54,668 bases of DNA. Source: a virus. The notes under the pieces were generated by a model. That model had not been told where the DNA came from. It did not search any database and saw only the letters and a program-made list of their open reading frames with translations. Both the position numbers and the translations under genes were made by a program. This document shows, in pieces, positions 46,133-52,983 of this stretch. Within the stretch, counting starts at the first letter, position 1. Every line of letters starts with the position of its first letter. Where the stretch lies: IMG/VR virus record IMGVR_UViG_3300048592_000644, positions 1 through 54,668 of that record. The stretch is one strand, 5' to 3'.

Positions 46133-47791
46133 TCAAACATTATCAAAACCAGTTTGTATGTCTTTTTTAAGGCTTATAATTGCCGTCTCAGGGGCAAGAG
46201 AAGCCATTAAACAGTAGTTTTCGGCATGGGCAAAGTGGTCGGCTTCCGTTTCAATATAAACGCTCCGGCCGTTCTTTATTTGCCTCAGTGGTGCTTTTAG
46301 TTGTGAATAATAGCGGGGAATGGAATCAGCATTGCCCGGCAAAGCGTTCTCTCTGGCTCTAAATCTGGAATAGGTGAGGTCGAGGGTACGGGTGCGGTCG
46401 GCGACAACTATCATATCTTCCTCATTCCACTCAACTGAAGCCACACCCCTCAACCCATCGGGGCTGGTGTGGTAACGGCAAAGCCAAACCCGCCCCCGGC
46501 CGTATTGCGCCTGTATCCCCCGCACCATATTTGTTTCCGGGCCTATGTCGAATACTGCCCGTTTAACCTTGTAGACGCTCATAAGGAGCGGAATATCAGA
46601 AGGTTGGGCTTCTGTGGCACACAGTAAAGGTCGTTTGCCTTGCTCATTTAATGGGGCGCGAATAATGACATGAAGCACCTTGCCCACGTCCACTCCCATT
46701 AAATTACCGCCTCCGGCCGGGCCGGGGAGATAACCCATTTTACAGGCGTTCAAATCCTCATCGGTTAGACGGCCACCTCTCGGAGAGTAGGGTAATCCTA
46801 AATCCTGATTCCAACATTCACGGATTTTAGATTCATCAAACGATTGTAAGGCTTGCACCATCTCTTTAAGGGGGCTACGGGGGTAGCAAAGTTTGGTTGG
46901 GTGGAATCCCACTAAGTCATTGCTTCTACTTGGATACTTAGCCACCCACCGGCCGGGGGATTTGCGGTCTAAAATCTTGTGGCACTTTTTACAACAGCAA
47001 AGATACTGGTTAATCTTTTGCCCATACCACGCTATGGGCTGTTGGTCGTGATTCCAGTCAATGACCACATTGTTAATGTCTATCTCTTGCCATGTGCCAC
47101 AATGAGGGCATTTTAAGCACCATACTCTTTGGTCTGACTGCATCCATTCAGCATGGATACCAATAGAGTTAAACGTAGGGGTTGAGAGGCTTAGTTCCTC
47201 TGCTATAAGAGAGTGACCTAACCGTTTTGAAACTAAATCCTTTACCCTGGGGTTCATCACATCTACTTCATCCCTTACCCCTATATCGGCATCAATAGAG
47301 CGTAACTGAGAGGCGTTTCCCTCAGTATCAATCTTCCCCCCTCGAAAGGTTATGAAGTTGTCTCTCACCCGCTTCATGGTCACTCTGTCGGCCCCGCCCT
47401 CCCCGGCATTGACCACTAAAGAAGCGAGATAGGGACTGCTTTTTAAGGCTGGCCCAAAGCGTTTTTGTGAAAAATCGCTTACATCCCCATCGGTTGGCAT
47501 AACATAGAATACATCAGCCTTTCTTACGTCACATGACCACAAGGCACGATTAACCGCATATTCGCTAAGGCCAAGTTGCCCCCCTTTCATTAAGACAATC
47601 TTTTTGGCCTCACACTCATAAATGCCCCTTAAAAACTGGTGATGCTCCAGGTCAAAGGCAAGGTTAGGTTTAATGAGCGGCCGGTGCTTGATTGTCCATT
47701 CCAGCAAACCCATATATTTGCGGCCGGTCTGAATGTTTACCCGCCGCAGTTTTTCATCTAGTGCTGTAATGAGTTCGTGAGTTTGGTTCAT
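46133..47791 (-). CDS. Terminase large subunit, GpA type
   Basis: A 552-residue packaging ATPase-nuclease. The deviant Walker A KGGQLGLSEY (about 69-78), the DADIGVRDEVD region (Walker B-like), a zinc-ribbon-like pair CLKCPHCG and CCCKKC (about 230-275), and the nuclease segment LMGVDVGKVLHV fit the lambda gpA (Terminase_GpA) family. These cut and translocate concatemeric DNA, usually at cos sites, though headful relatives exist. The ribosome site is poor, and the palindrome at 47796-47809 occupies its place, so translation or transcription may be regulated there. Confidence 0.9.
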   Translation of the reverse strand: MNQTHELITALDEKLRRVNIQTGRKYMGLLEWTIKHRPLIKPNLAFDLEHHQFLRGIYECEAKKIVLMKGGQLGLSEYAVNRALWSCDVRKADVFYVMPTDGDVSDFSQKRFGPALKSSPYLASLVVNAGEGGADRVTMKRVRDNFITFRGGKIDTEGNASQLRSIDADIGVRDEVDVMNPRVKDLVSKRLGHSLIAEELSLSTPTFNSIGIHAEWMQSDQRVWCLKCPHCGTWQEIDINNVVIDWNHDQQPIAWYGQKINQYLCCCKKCHKILDRKSPGRWVAKYPSRSNDLVGFHPTKLCYPRSPLKEMVQALQSFDESKIRECWNQDLGLPYSPRGGRLTDEDLNACKMGYLPGPAGGGNLMGVDVGKVLHVIIRAPLNEQGKRPLLCATEAQPSDIPLLMSVYKVKRAVFDIGPETNMVRGIQAQYGRGRVWLCRYHTSPDGLRGVASVEWNEEDMIVVADRTRTLDLTYSRFRARENALPGNADSIPRYYSQLKAPLRQIKNGRSVYIETEADHFAHAENYCLMASLAPETAIISLKKDIQTGFDNV

Positions 47792-47795
47792 GGTG

Positions 47796-47809
47796 CTTGA
47801 ATGTTCAAG
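47796..47809. repeat. Dispersed palindrome CTTGAATGTTCAAG, copy 9, before the terminase
   Basis: Perfect family member in the 20-bp gap between small and large terminase genes, ending five bases before the large-subunit start codon. Confidence 0.75.
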
Positions 47810-47811
47810 GT

Positions 47812-48495
47812 TTATAACTCGAAGTCTACCACATCGGCCGTGGCCTCATTTTCTTGCGGTTGTCTGTTTGGTTCTAGTCGGCCGGTATCTACAAATTCAG
47901 CATCTATGATGGGGTTATTCCGCTCGGATTGACCACTGAACAATACCTCTACTAAATCAATATCATCTTCATCTGGGGTTGTGGCCTGGGCAGTAATAAG
48001 CGCAAGGTTTTTAATGTGTACCTGTAGTGCTTCATCGCTCATACCCGCCAAGCGGTGATTAATGTCAATTTGTCCGCTCACTAATTGATTAACTTGCCCA
48101 TCTAAGGTGGCTTGTATTCTAGTAATACTTTTCCAACGTTCCGGCGCACGGTTGTACAAAAGTACCTCCATTGCTCTTGTGTCGCCTGACATGCCCTTGA
48201 GATAAAGAGAATCTTCTATATCTTCTACCCGGCTATCTTTGGCCTTGTCAGCTAAAGCGGCAAAAATTGGGTTAGCCAATCGCTCTTTACGGTAGGTTGA
48301 GGTATCTATACCGCACAAAGCGCAAGCGGCATCTACCGTCTTGCAGTCATTAAGCAACTCAAGAAACATGGCTTGCATTTTAGGCGTGAATCTTTTTTTG
48401 CGCCCGGCCCCTTTCGGGTTTTTTGGTTTTTCTTTTTTCTCGCTTTTTTCACTTTGGGGGTCGGCCGGGGGAGTAGCTTTCTTTTTTCTAGGCAT
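47812..48495 (-). CDS. Terminase small subunit (probable)
   Basis: A 227-residue protein directly upstream of the large terminase. A Lys-rich N-terminus precedes an HTH-like region (about 38-75, LELLNDCKTVDAACALCGID followed by TSTYRKERLANP), typical of terminase small subunits that bind packaging sites. A helical oligomerisation region and an acidic tail follow. The call rests on position and this HTH. Confidence 0.75.
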   Translation of the reverse strand: MPRKKKATPPADPQSEKSEKKEKPKNPKGAGRKKRFTPKMQAMFLELLNDCKTVDAACALCGIDTSTYRKERLANPIFAALADKAKDSRVEDIEDSLYLKGMSGDTRAMEVLLYNRAPERWKSITRIQATLDGQVNQLVSGQIDINHRLAGMSDEALQVHIKNLALITAQATTPDEDDIDLVEVLFSGQSERNNPIIDAEFVDTGRLEPNRQPQENEATADVVDFEL

Positions 48496-48498
48496 GGG

Positions 48499-49203
48499 TT
48501 AAATCTCGTTTTCCTCAAAAGACACACTTTCGCCATGTTCTAGCCAGTCAGACAAACTTTCTTCCATGGCCATCTGTAACATTCTCACATTGCTCTTGAG
48601 GGTTTTCACATTAGCATCTATTTTAACTACGCTTACTGGTTGCCCGTCTATCACAAAACAGACTACGGCCGCCTCCTCATTTTTGGCTATTACCTCAGCT
48701 ACTTTCTTGCTCACTCTTTGGGCTATTTTTAGCACATCGGCTTTTAGCTTCATGCTTTCCCGCCCTTGCTCCACCCGTTGCTCTTGCATCATTTTCATTA
48801 TTTCTACGGTGGGATGCCGGAAAATATCTAGTTTGGCTAGGGTTAACTCTTGAGCGTCAATGATTTGTTTTAGCTTTTTCTTACTGGTTTTGCCATGAAC
48901 GGTGTTGAGGTTGTTTACTAAATTAAACTTCTCCTCTTTAGACAAGTTTCCGGCAAAAACATTGCAAACAATACTGTCATGGCCTAAATTCCCCCATTCA
49001 GTTATGCGGTGTCGGCCCCCAAGCACCTCATACCCATCCTCTTTCTTGAGTAAAGAGGGTAAGGTAACAGGGAGGCCAATACCCTCTAATTCAGATGATA
49101 GGCGTTGCCTTTGGCTATCATCCATCTCATTTGCGCTGAACTCACTCCAAGAAATGTTTTCTAATGGCACTTCATAAGTGCCAACATACTGTAACTTTGA
49201 CAT
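48499..49203 (-). CDS. ParB/sulfiredoxin-like protein, first gene of the late operon
   Basis: A 234-residue protein. Residues about 8-90 match the ParB N-terminal domain (VPLENISW, then ELEGIGLPVTLPSLL, VLGGRHRITEWGNLG with GGRHR at 62-66). The rest is helical with KTSKKKLKQI and a C-terminal coiled coil, not a standard ParB HTH. Such phage proteins may bind DNA, hydrolyse CTP or act as nucleases; no ParA is present. The start has AGGGG upstream. It could be the binder of the dispersed palindromes, but nothing in sequence proves it. Confidence 0.75.
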   Translation of the reverse strand: MSKLQYVGTYEVPLENISWSEFSANEMDDSQRQRLSSELEGIGLPVTLPSLLKKEDGYEVLGGRHRITEWGNLGHDSIVCNVFAGNLSKEEKFNLVNNLNTVHGKTSKKKLKQIIDAQELTLAKLDIFRHPTVEIMKMMQEQRVEQGRESMKLKADVLKIAQRVSKKVAEVIAKNEEAAVVCFVIDGQPVSVVKIDANVKTLKSNVRMLQMAMEESLSDWLEHGESVSFEENEI

Positions 49204-49235
49204 GATTTATTACCCCTTTCTTTTCAGGATAATTC

Positions 49236-49265
49236 ATTTTAATATATTTGTCATCTTAACAACAA
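49236..49265 (-). promoter_or_regulatory. Weak promoter candidate for the late operon
   Basis: Leftward TTGTTG (49265-49260), an 18-base spacer and TAAAAT (49241-49236), about 35 bp upstream of the ParB-like start. The -35 is poor and overlaps the terminator's T run, so an activator or antiterminator may be needed. Confidence 0.4.
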
Positions 49266-49294
49266 AAAAAACACCTCGTCAGAGGTGTTTTTTT
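49264..49294. terminator. Bidirectional terminator at the early/late boundary
   Basis: Stem ACACCTC/GAGGTGT with loop GTCA, extended by A and T runs on both sides. It separates early-type transcription from the late operon. Confidence 0.9.
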
Positions 49295-49311
49295 CTATTA
49301 ACTTAACTTCA

Positions 49312-49405
49312 CCCTTAGTCATCGGAGATGCCTGGTCATGGGGCTTTTGCATAACCCGAACTTTTGGAGGTTCTTTAATGGGTTAAGTGACCTAACGACT
49401 AAAGG
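49312..49405 (-). ncRNA. Candidate structured RNA downstream of early unit
   Basis: On the minus strand 94 bases fold on paper into nested stems: outer 49397-49405 with 49312-49320 (nine pairs; the plus-strand C/A mismatch becomes a U-G wobble on the minus strand, favouring that strand); 49388-49392 with 49334-49338; 49380-49384 with 49353-49357; 49370-49373 with 49358-49361 (loop containing CUCC); and a small hairpin 49320-49330. It contains GCAUCUCC, the exact complement of the GGAGATGC ribosome-site class. It lies 11 bases after an early gene and 18 before the terminator. Alternative: a plus-strand 23-codon ORF at 49338-49409. Confidence 0.45.
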
Positions 49406-49415
49406 ATAAATCTGA

Positions 49416-49613
49416 TTATACTTCGCTTTCGGGGTTGGTCAACATGGTTTTGTTAGCGGCCGCAATTCTTTCTAAAACCGTTTGGCAATCCTGCATGACC
49501 TCACTTAGAATCTCGCTAAAGTACCGCTCATTACTTTCCCGCCTCTCCGCCATACCCGATACGATATTTTGTAATATCCAGGGAACGCCCTCTCGGTCTG
49601 CCCATTCCAGCAA
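49416..49613 (-). CDS. Small protein in frame with an upstream amber stop (second half)
   Basis: About 65 residues from TTG at 49613 (LLEWADREGVPWILQNIVSG, then a helix to the C-terminus). There is no ribosome site upstream. The frame continues directly from the 49623-49751 ORF across a single TAG (49623-49625) via F-G-A. Either the two form one gene read through the TAG, or a nonsense mutation split it, or the second half starts on its own. It is followed by the candidate structured RNA. Confidence 0.5.
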   Translation of the reverse strand: MLEWADREGVPWILQNIVSGMAERRESNERYFSEILSEVMQDCQTVLERIAAANKTMLTNPESEV

Positions 49614-49622
49614 AGCCCCAAA

Positions 49623-49751
49623 CTATACCTTTCGCTCCCCATGTACGCAGGTGCGGTGCTGGTGATGGTTAAAGTAACTATGTCGAAACAAAGCCTCTAA
49701 GATGTTTCTTTGGGTGTCATTCAACACCCCGTCCCATAATTTCTTGTTCAT
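49623..49751 (-). CDS. Small protein ending in an amber codon (first half)
   Basis: 42 residues from ATG 49751 (MNKKLWDGVLNDTQRNILEA and onward), ending at TAG 49625-49623; the frame reopens at once into the 49416-49613 ORF. It begins 46 bp after the 49798-50061 gene with no clear ribosome site. No family is recognised. A product of about 110 residues would result from read-through. Confidence 0.45.
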   Translation of the reverse strand: MNKKLWDGVLNDTQRNILEALFRHSYFNHHQHRTCVHGERKV

Positions 49752-49797
49752 ATTAAGAGGGAGTGCCGGGTTTACCCGCCCGGCCGGGCTAATAAAA

Positions 49798-50061
49798 CTA
49801 CTCAGTGGCAGAAAGAGGGTTAAAGTCACGGTAAGACGAAAGGGGCAGTGCCTTTTCATCGTAATAATCAACTGTTTTCGCAAAGTATTTGTCGTGGACT
49901 TTAACATAGCAATCTGTTTGTGTACCCCACTGGAACTCCATACAGAAAAACCGTTGGGTAAAGCCGTATTCGTCGGAGTTCCAAGAGAGCGGGGGAAGTT
50001 GCCCTAAAGCATCAAACCATTGCTCCTCTGTAATTTCCTTAAAACCGTTTAGTTCGTTCAT
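49798..50061 (-). CDS. Hypothetical early protein behind promoter P4
   Basis: An 87-residue protein, acidic and aromatic-rich (ITEEQWFDALGQLPPLSWNS, then FFCMEFQWGTQTDCYVKVHD). AAAGGAGATGCT precedes the start. It is the first gene after promoter P4 (50099-50127). No family is recognised. Early, short, acidic proteins of this kind often act on the host, which is only an analogy. Confidence 0.65.
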   Translation of the reverse strand: MNELNGFKEITEEQWFDALGQLPPLSWNSDEYGFTQRFFCMEFQWGTQTDCYVKVHDKYFAKTVDYYDEKALPLSSYRDFNPLSATE

Positions 50062-50098
50062 AGCATCTCCTTTGTGAAGTGGTTAAGTTATAAAGCTA

Positions 50099-50127
50099 AT
50101 TGTAACAAAAACGTAACGCAAAAGCAA
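50099..50127 (-). promoter_or_regulatory. Early promoter P4 with inverted spacer element
   Basis: Leftward TTGCTT (50127-50122), 17-base spacer and TACAAT (50104-50099). The spacer holds TTGCGTTACG, the inverted form of the element in P1-P3. Downstream, TAGCTTTATAACTTAAC is identical to P2. Confidence 0.75.
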
Positions 50128-50129
50128 AC

Positions 50130-50155
50130 AAAAAGAGCCTATTTAGGCTCTTTTT
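50130..50155. terminator. Intrinsic terminator upstream of P4
   Basis: Stem AAAAAGAGCCT with its complement and a four-base loop, with A/T runs on both sides. It ends the leftward unit 52018 to 50186 just before promoter P4. Confidence 0.9.
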
Positions 50156-50185
50156 GGTAAGAAGTTTTGAGGTTAATAAAGCTAA

Positions 50186-50335
50186 TTAGCGTTTTGTGCC
50201 TTGTTTTTTACCACTTGGCTTTCCATCCCGGCCGAACAATGGCTTAACAAAGGTTCGTTTCCCGCCCCGGTGCTTGGATAAGCGGGGGTATGGGGCAAAA
50301 GTTGGTACACCTGCATAATCTTTTTCTACTAACAT
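50186..50335 (-). CDS. Small basic protein, 49 residues
   Basis: ATG at 50335 with AAAGGAG seven to eleven bases upstream, reading to TAA at 50186. The protein is strongly basic (YPRLSKHRGGKRTFVKPLFG, ending KPSGKKQGTKR), with no recognised family; RNA or ribosome binding is conceivable. It is the last gene before the terminator at 50130-50155. Confidence 0.65.
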   Translation of the reverse strand: MLVEKDYAGVPTFAPYPRLSKHRGGKRTFVKPLFGRDGKPSGKKQGTKR

Positions 50336-50350
50336 GGTCACTTTCTCCTT

Positions 50351-50611
50351 TTATGAGTGGCTTAAATTGCGGGGCCAGAGTGCTTTTATTTTATCTTCTA
50401 GCTCATTGACCCTTGTTTCATCAAAACGCCCCTTGTAGGCTTGCCTACGGCGTAGGGCAAGCAGTTTTTGGGCATTGGTTAGGCGGGAGCGTATCTTTCT
50501 TACTGCTATCCCCCTACCCCGGCCGCCTTCCGGGAAAGGGATGGCACTAGCTTCATTAACCAGCTTGTCAACCAACTGAAGGATGTAAGCGGGTGTTCTC
50601 AGGGTACTCAT
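50351..50611 (-). CDS. Small basic hypothetical protein
   Basis: An 86-residue, Arg/Lys-rich helical protein (GRGIAVRKIRSRLTNAQKLL, ALRRRQAYKGRF). The start overlaps the stop of the upstream gene by four bases. DNA or RNA binding is possible from charge. No family is recognised. Confidence 0.6.
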   Translation of the reverse strand: MSTLRTPAYILQLVDKLVNEASAIPFPEGGRGRGIAVRKIRSRLTNAQKLLALRRRQAYKGRFDETRVNELEDKIKALWPRNLSHS

Positions 50612-51168
50612 TGCGCCCCGGCCGACACGTTAAGGTGCGCCTCAATAAAGGTCGCACACTCTAAGAATAGGCTGATTGAATTTAAGGCCATCACTTTGTC
50701 GTAATTGACATTGTAATATTCAATCAAATCAATAACTGAACATAGGCGGGAATAACCTTCCTTTCCTTCCCCATCGCTAATTGACATATCCCCGGCCGGT
50801 GAGAGTTGCGATAAGAAAATATCTTTTCCGGCTTTTTCCGTTAACCGTTCTGGGGTGCAGAAAAAGCGAAAGAAAGAACTTTCAGAACATCTTGCCATTT
50901 CTTGCCGTGCTGACTGCCGTTCATCTCGAATAACGATGGCTCGGCTTGTATGTTCAAGGGCAACCAGTTCTAACTCGCTTTGGTTTTCAGAGATAACAAC
51001 CTCTCCTAAGTTGGCATGGTACATCTCGTTAGGCATGGCACACCAAAGGGTACATTTATCCTGTTGGCTTGCCTTAACAAATAACAAGGCGTGGTAAGCC
51101 TGTTCATAGTACCCCGTTGTCTGGGGTTTATCTTCCTTCCAGTATGTTGCATAAAATAACATGGGCAT
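50608..51168 (-). CDS. Hypothetical early protein
   Basis: A 186-residue protein. The N-terminal half is beta-rich (MLFYATYWKEDKPQTTGYYE, CTLWCAMPNEMYHANLGEVV); the second half is helical, ending VDLIEYYNV-like and ECATFIEAHLNVS. It starts after AAAGGAGATGCCC and follows the long hairpin at 51178-51235. A one-mismatch palindrome copy lies at 50945-50958. No family is recognised. Confidence 0.6.
   Translation of the reverse strand: MPMLFYATYWKEDKPQTTGYYEQAYHALLFVKASQQDKCTLWCAMPNEMYHANLGEVVISENQSELELVALEHTSRAIVIRDERQSARQEMARCSESSFFRFFCTPERLTEKAGKDIFLSQLSPAGDMSISDGEGKEGYSRLCSVIDLIEYYNVNYDKVMALNSISLFLECATFIEAHLNVSAGAQ
50945..50958. repeat. Dispersed palindrome variant CTTGTATGTTCAAG
   Basis: One mismatch from the consensus, inside the 50608-51168 gene, in a different frame (LEHT) from the other intragenic copies. 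Confidence 0.45.
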
Positions 51169-51177
51169 CTCCTTTGG

Positions 51178-51235
51178 GTTATTGATTTATCTCAGCCTAA
51201 TAACTCAAGGCTATTAGACTGAGTAAGCCAATAAC
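51178..51235 (-). promoter_or_regulatory. Long intergenic hairpin between two early genes
   Basis: Outer arms GTTATTG (51178-51184) and CAATAAC (51229-51235) flank inner arms CTCAGCCTAATA (51191-51202) and TATTAGACTGAG (51212-51223; 11 of 12 paired). It fills the 66-bp gap, from the upstream stop codon almost to the GGAGATGC site of the next gene. There is no T run, so it is not a standard terminator; RNA processing or translation control is inferred. Confidence 0.6.
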
Positions 51236-51711
51236 TACCGGCCCCGGCCGCTACCAATACCTTTGGCAATTTCCCCTAAAACATCCCAAACATTTTCGCC
51301 TGGGCTTGGGTTTTCAAACAGGCCGGGAATGTCGTCATCCGGCACATAATCACCCTCAGAGGCTAATACTTCTAAACCAGCTTTAACATAACCATCTGGG
51401 TCAATTTCTGGGTCATCTTCATTGAAAAGCCAGTTATCTAAGGCTTCTTTCGCCATATGGCGAAGTTCGGCGTTGCTGGTTGGTACAGTCGTGCCACAAT
51501 CCCCATCGGCTGGCATGTTGCGCGGGGTAAAAGTTACGTCACTACCCTCACCATCAACCTCATAATAGGCTAACACTTTCTTGCCCAAAGCATACTTGGC
51601 AAAATCTTCGGCGGTTGGGTTATCAACAAAGCCTAATTCATTTGCTTGTAAAGCGAATAATGCGGCTTGTTTTTCTTCTACGGACAAGGTGGTGGCGGTT
51701 TTGGTACTCAT
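51235..51711 (-). CDS. Acidic early protein
   Basis: A 158-residue protein rich in Asp and Glu (LFNEDDPEIDPDGYVKAGLE, EGDYVPDDDIPGLFENPSPG) with a short Gly/Arg-rich C-terminus. AGGAGATGC precedes its start. It is second in the unit driven by promoter P3. No family is recognised; a DNA mimic or inhibitor is a guess from charge alone. Confidence 0.6.
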   Translation of the reverse strand: MSTKTATTLSVEEKQAALFALQANELGFVDNPTAEDFAKYALGKKVLAYYEVDGEGSDVTFTPRNMPADGDCGTTVPTSNAELRHMAKEALDNWLFNEDDPEIDPDGYVKAGLEVLASEGDYVPDDDIPGLFENPSPGENVWDVLGEIAKGIGSGRGR

Positions 51712-51748
51712 GTTGCATCTCCTGGAATATAAAGGTTAATAAAAAAAA

Positions 51749-52018
51749 CTAATCTAAGTCCAAATAAGCACCCCAATCAGCAAGGGTCTTTGTGTTGGTT
51801 GGTTCAACTACGCCATCCTCACCTTCTACGGGTGTTAACTCTGAGACCACCCAATCTTTGCGGCTTTCTGTTTTGCCGTAAAAGGCGCAAACTTGAGCGA
51901 AGGTCATGTATTGGTGTTGGCGGAGTGATGGTTCAACGTTAAATGTTCCTTCCTCAGTCGGAACATCTTTAATAACTTTGTTAATTTCATATCGGTAGTC
52001 ATTCATTGTGTTGGTCAT
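51749..52018 (-). CDS. Small acidic early protein, first gene behind P3
   Basis: An 89-residue protein with AGGAGATGCAAC upstream. It contains YRYEINKVIKDVPTEEGTFN and a C-terminal acidic segment. It is the first gene after promoter P3, so it is likely strongly and early expressed. No family is recognised. Confidence 0.65.
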   Translation of the reverse strand: MTNTMNDYRYEINKVIKDVPTEEGTFNVEPSLRQHQYMTFAQVCAFYGKTESRKDWVVSELTPVEGEDGVVEPTNTKTLADWGAYLDLD

Positions 52019-52056
52019 GTTGCATCTCCTAGCGGGTTAATTAAGTTATAGTGCCT

Positions 52057-52085
52057 ATTTTACGCTCTTTGTGTTACGCTGTCAA
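52057..52085 (-). promoter_or_regulatory. Early promoter P3
   Basis: Leftward TTGACA (52085-52080), 17-base spacer beginning GCGTAACACAAA, and TAAAAT (52062-52057). ATAACTTAA follows at the same distance as in P2 and P4. Confidence 0.85.
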
Positions 52086-52093
52086 TGGGTTTA

Positions 52094-52387
52094 TTAACCA
52101 ATTTCCCGTTTTGCTTTGAGTGCGGTTAACCCCGGCCGGTAGTGGAGTAGATACCATTCCGGCGGCCGGGGCATTTTTCTTCTGTGCGCTCCCCATGCCT
52201 CAGCCAACCGCTCATTAAAAATTTCGACTATGGCCTCTGAGAAGGGGTCTATAGGCTCAAAGCGACTACTATCAAGGATTCGCTCTATCTCATGTCTGGA
52301 AAGCGGTATTTGTTGTTGGACAACCAAACACTTTGCATCTTTTATCATTTCCCTTAGCTCTAAGAGAGTTACTTCCTCAGCTTTCAT
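52094..52387 (-). CDS. Small hypothetical helical protein
   Basis: 97 residues from ATG 52387 (MKAEEVTLLELREMIKDAKC), overlapping the upstream stop by 11 bases; longer starts at 52435 lie wholly inside the upstream gene. The C-terminus is basic and Pro-rich (HRRKMPRPPEWYLLHYRPGL). No family is recognised. It is the last gene before promoter P3. Confidence 0.55.
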   Translation of the reverse strand: MKAEEVTLLELREMIKDAKCLVVQQQIPLSRHEIERILDSSRFEPIDPFSEAIVEIFNERLAEAWGAHRRKMPRPPEWYLLHYRPGLTALKAKREIG

Positions 52388-52727
52388 ACTCCCCCTTCGC
52401 AATATCCAAAATAGCCTGATTAAACTCACTCTCACCTATTTCTTTGGCCTCAACCTTAGAAAATAATTTTTCCAGCAAAAGGGAATTTTTAGGGTTTTTG
52501 ATGCCGTTGACTAATTGCTCAAAGAGTGTAAACCCGTCAACCCATATAAGCAGGGATGGTTCTGATTCGGCTATGCCATGAAAAGCCCGTCTCAATTCCG
52601 ATGAAGCATCTATGATGCAGAGGGATGAATAGCGACTGTATATTGGTGCGTCATTAAGATAAAGAGCCAATACACCGCCAATTGTTAAGCCAATACGCTC
52701 AAGGCAGTTGTTAATAGGTGGGTGCAT
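52377..52727 (-). CDS. Hypothetical early protein
   Basis: A 116-residue helical protein (LCIIDASSELRRAFHGIAES, then FTLFEQLVNGIKNPKNSLLL). No motif is recognised. It is tightly packed between neighbours (one-base gap upstream, 11-base overlap downstream), implying one operon. Confidence 0.55.
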   Translation of the reverse strand: MHPPINNCLERIGLTIGGVLALYLNDAPIYSRYSSLCIIDASSELRRAFHGIAESEPSLLIWVDGFTLFEQLVNGIKNPKNSLLLEKLFSKVEAKEIGESEFNQAILDIAKGEYES

Positions 52728-52728
52728 A

Positions 52729-52983
52729 TTACTTATCCCTATCTAACCCTATTTGCTTGTGTAACATCTGGTACTGTTGTTTCTCCACCTGTTTTAAGTA
52801 GTAATAAAACTCAGTAGAGAGAAGGTCGTTAATGGCCTCGCTTGCCTCTTTGCCGCTTAGGTCACAATCTGGCAAAACATTAAAGATGCCAATAGCGGCA
52901 TCTATCAACCCCACCACCTTACCCTCGTCGCTTCGGCAATCTGTTCTAGTTATGATTGAACCCTTTGTTTTTTCTTCACTCAT
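52729..52983 (-). CDS. Small hypothetical early protein
   Basis: An 84-residue protein with a helical second half (SEAINDLLSTEFYYYLKQVE, KQQYQMLHKQIG). Its start overlaps the previous stop by eight bases. No family is recognised. Confidence 0.55.
   Translation of the reverse strand: MSEEKTKGSIITRTDCRSDEGKVVGLIDAAIGIFNVLPDCDLSGKEASEAINDLLSTEFYYYLKQVEKQQYQMLHKQIGLDRDK

Noticed and set aside
48499-49203. A complete ParABS partition system
   Set aside because: Only a ParB-like N-terminal domain is seen; no ParA gene, no standard ParB HTH and no TGTTTCACGTGAAACA-like parS site was noticed.
49312-49405. A tRNA gene in the structured region upstream of the late operon
   Set aside because: Length (94) and an outer stem fit loosely, but there is no TTC-containing T arm, no proper anticodon arm and no CCA-compatible acceptor layout on either strand.
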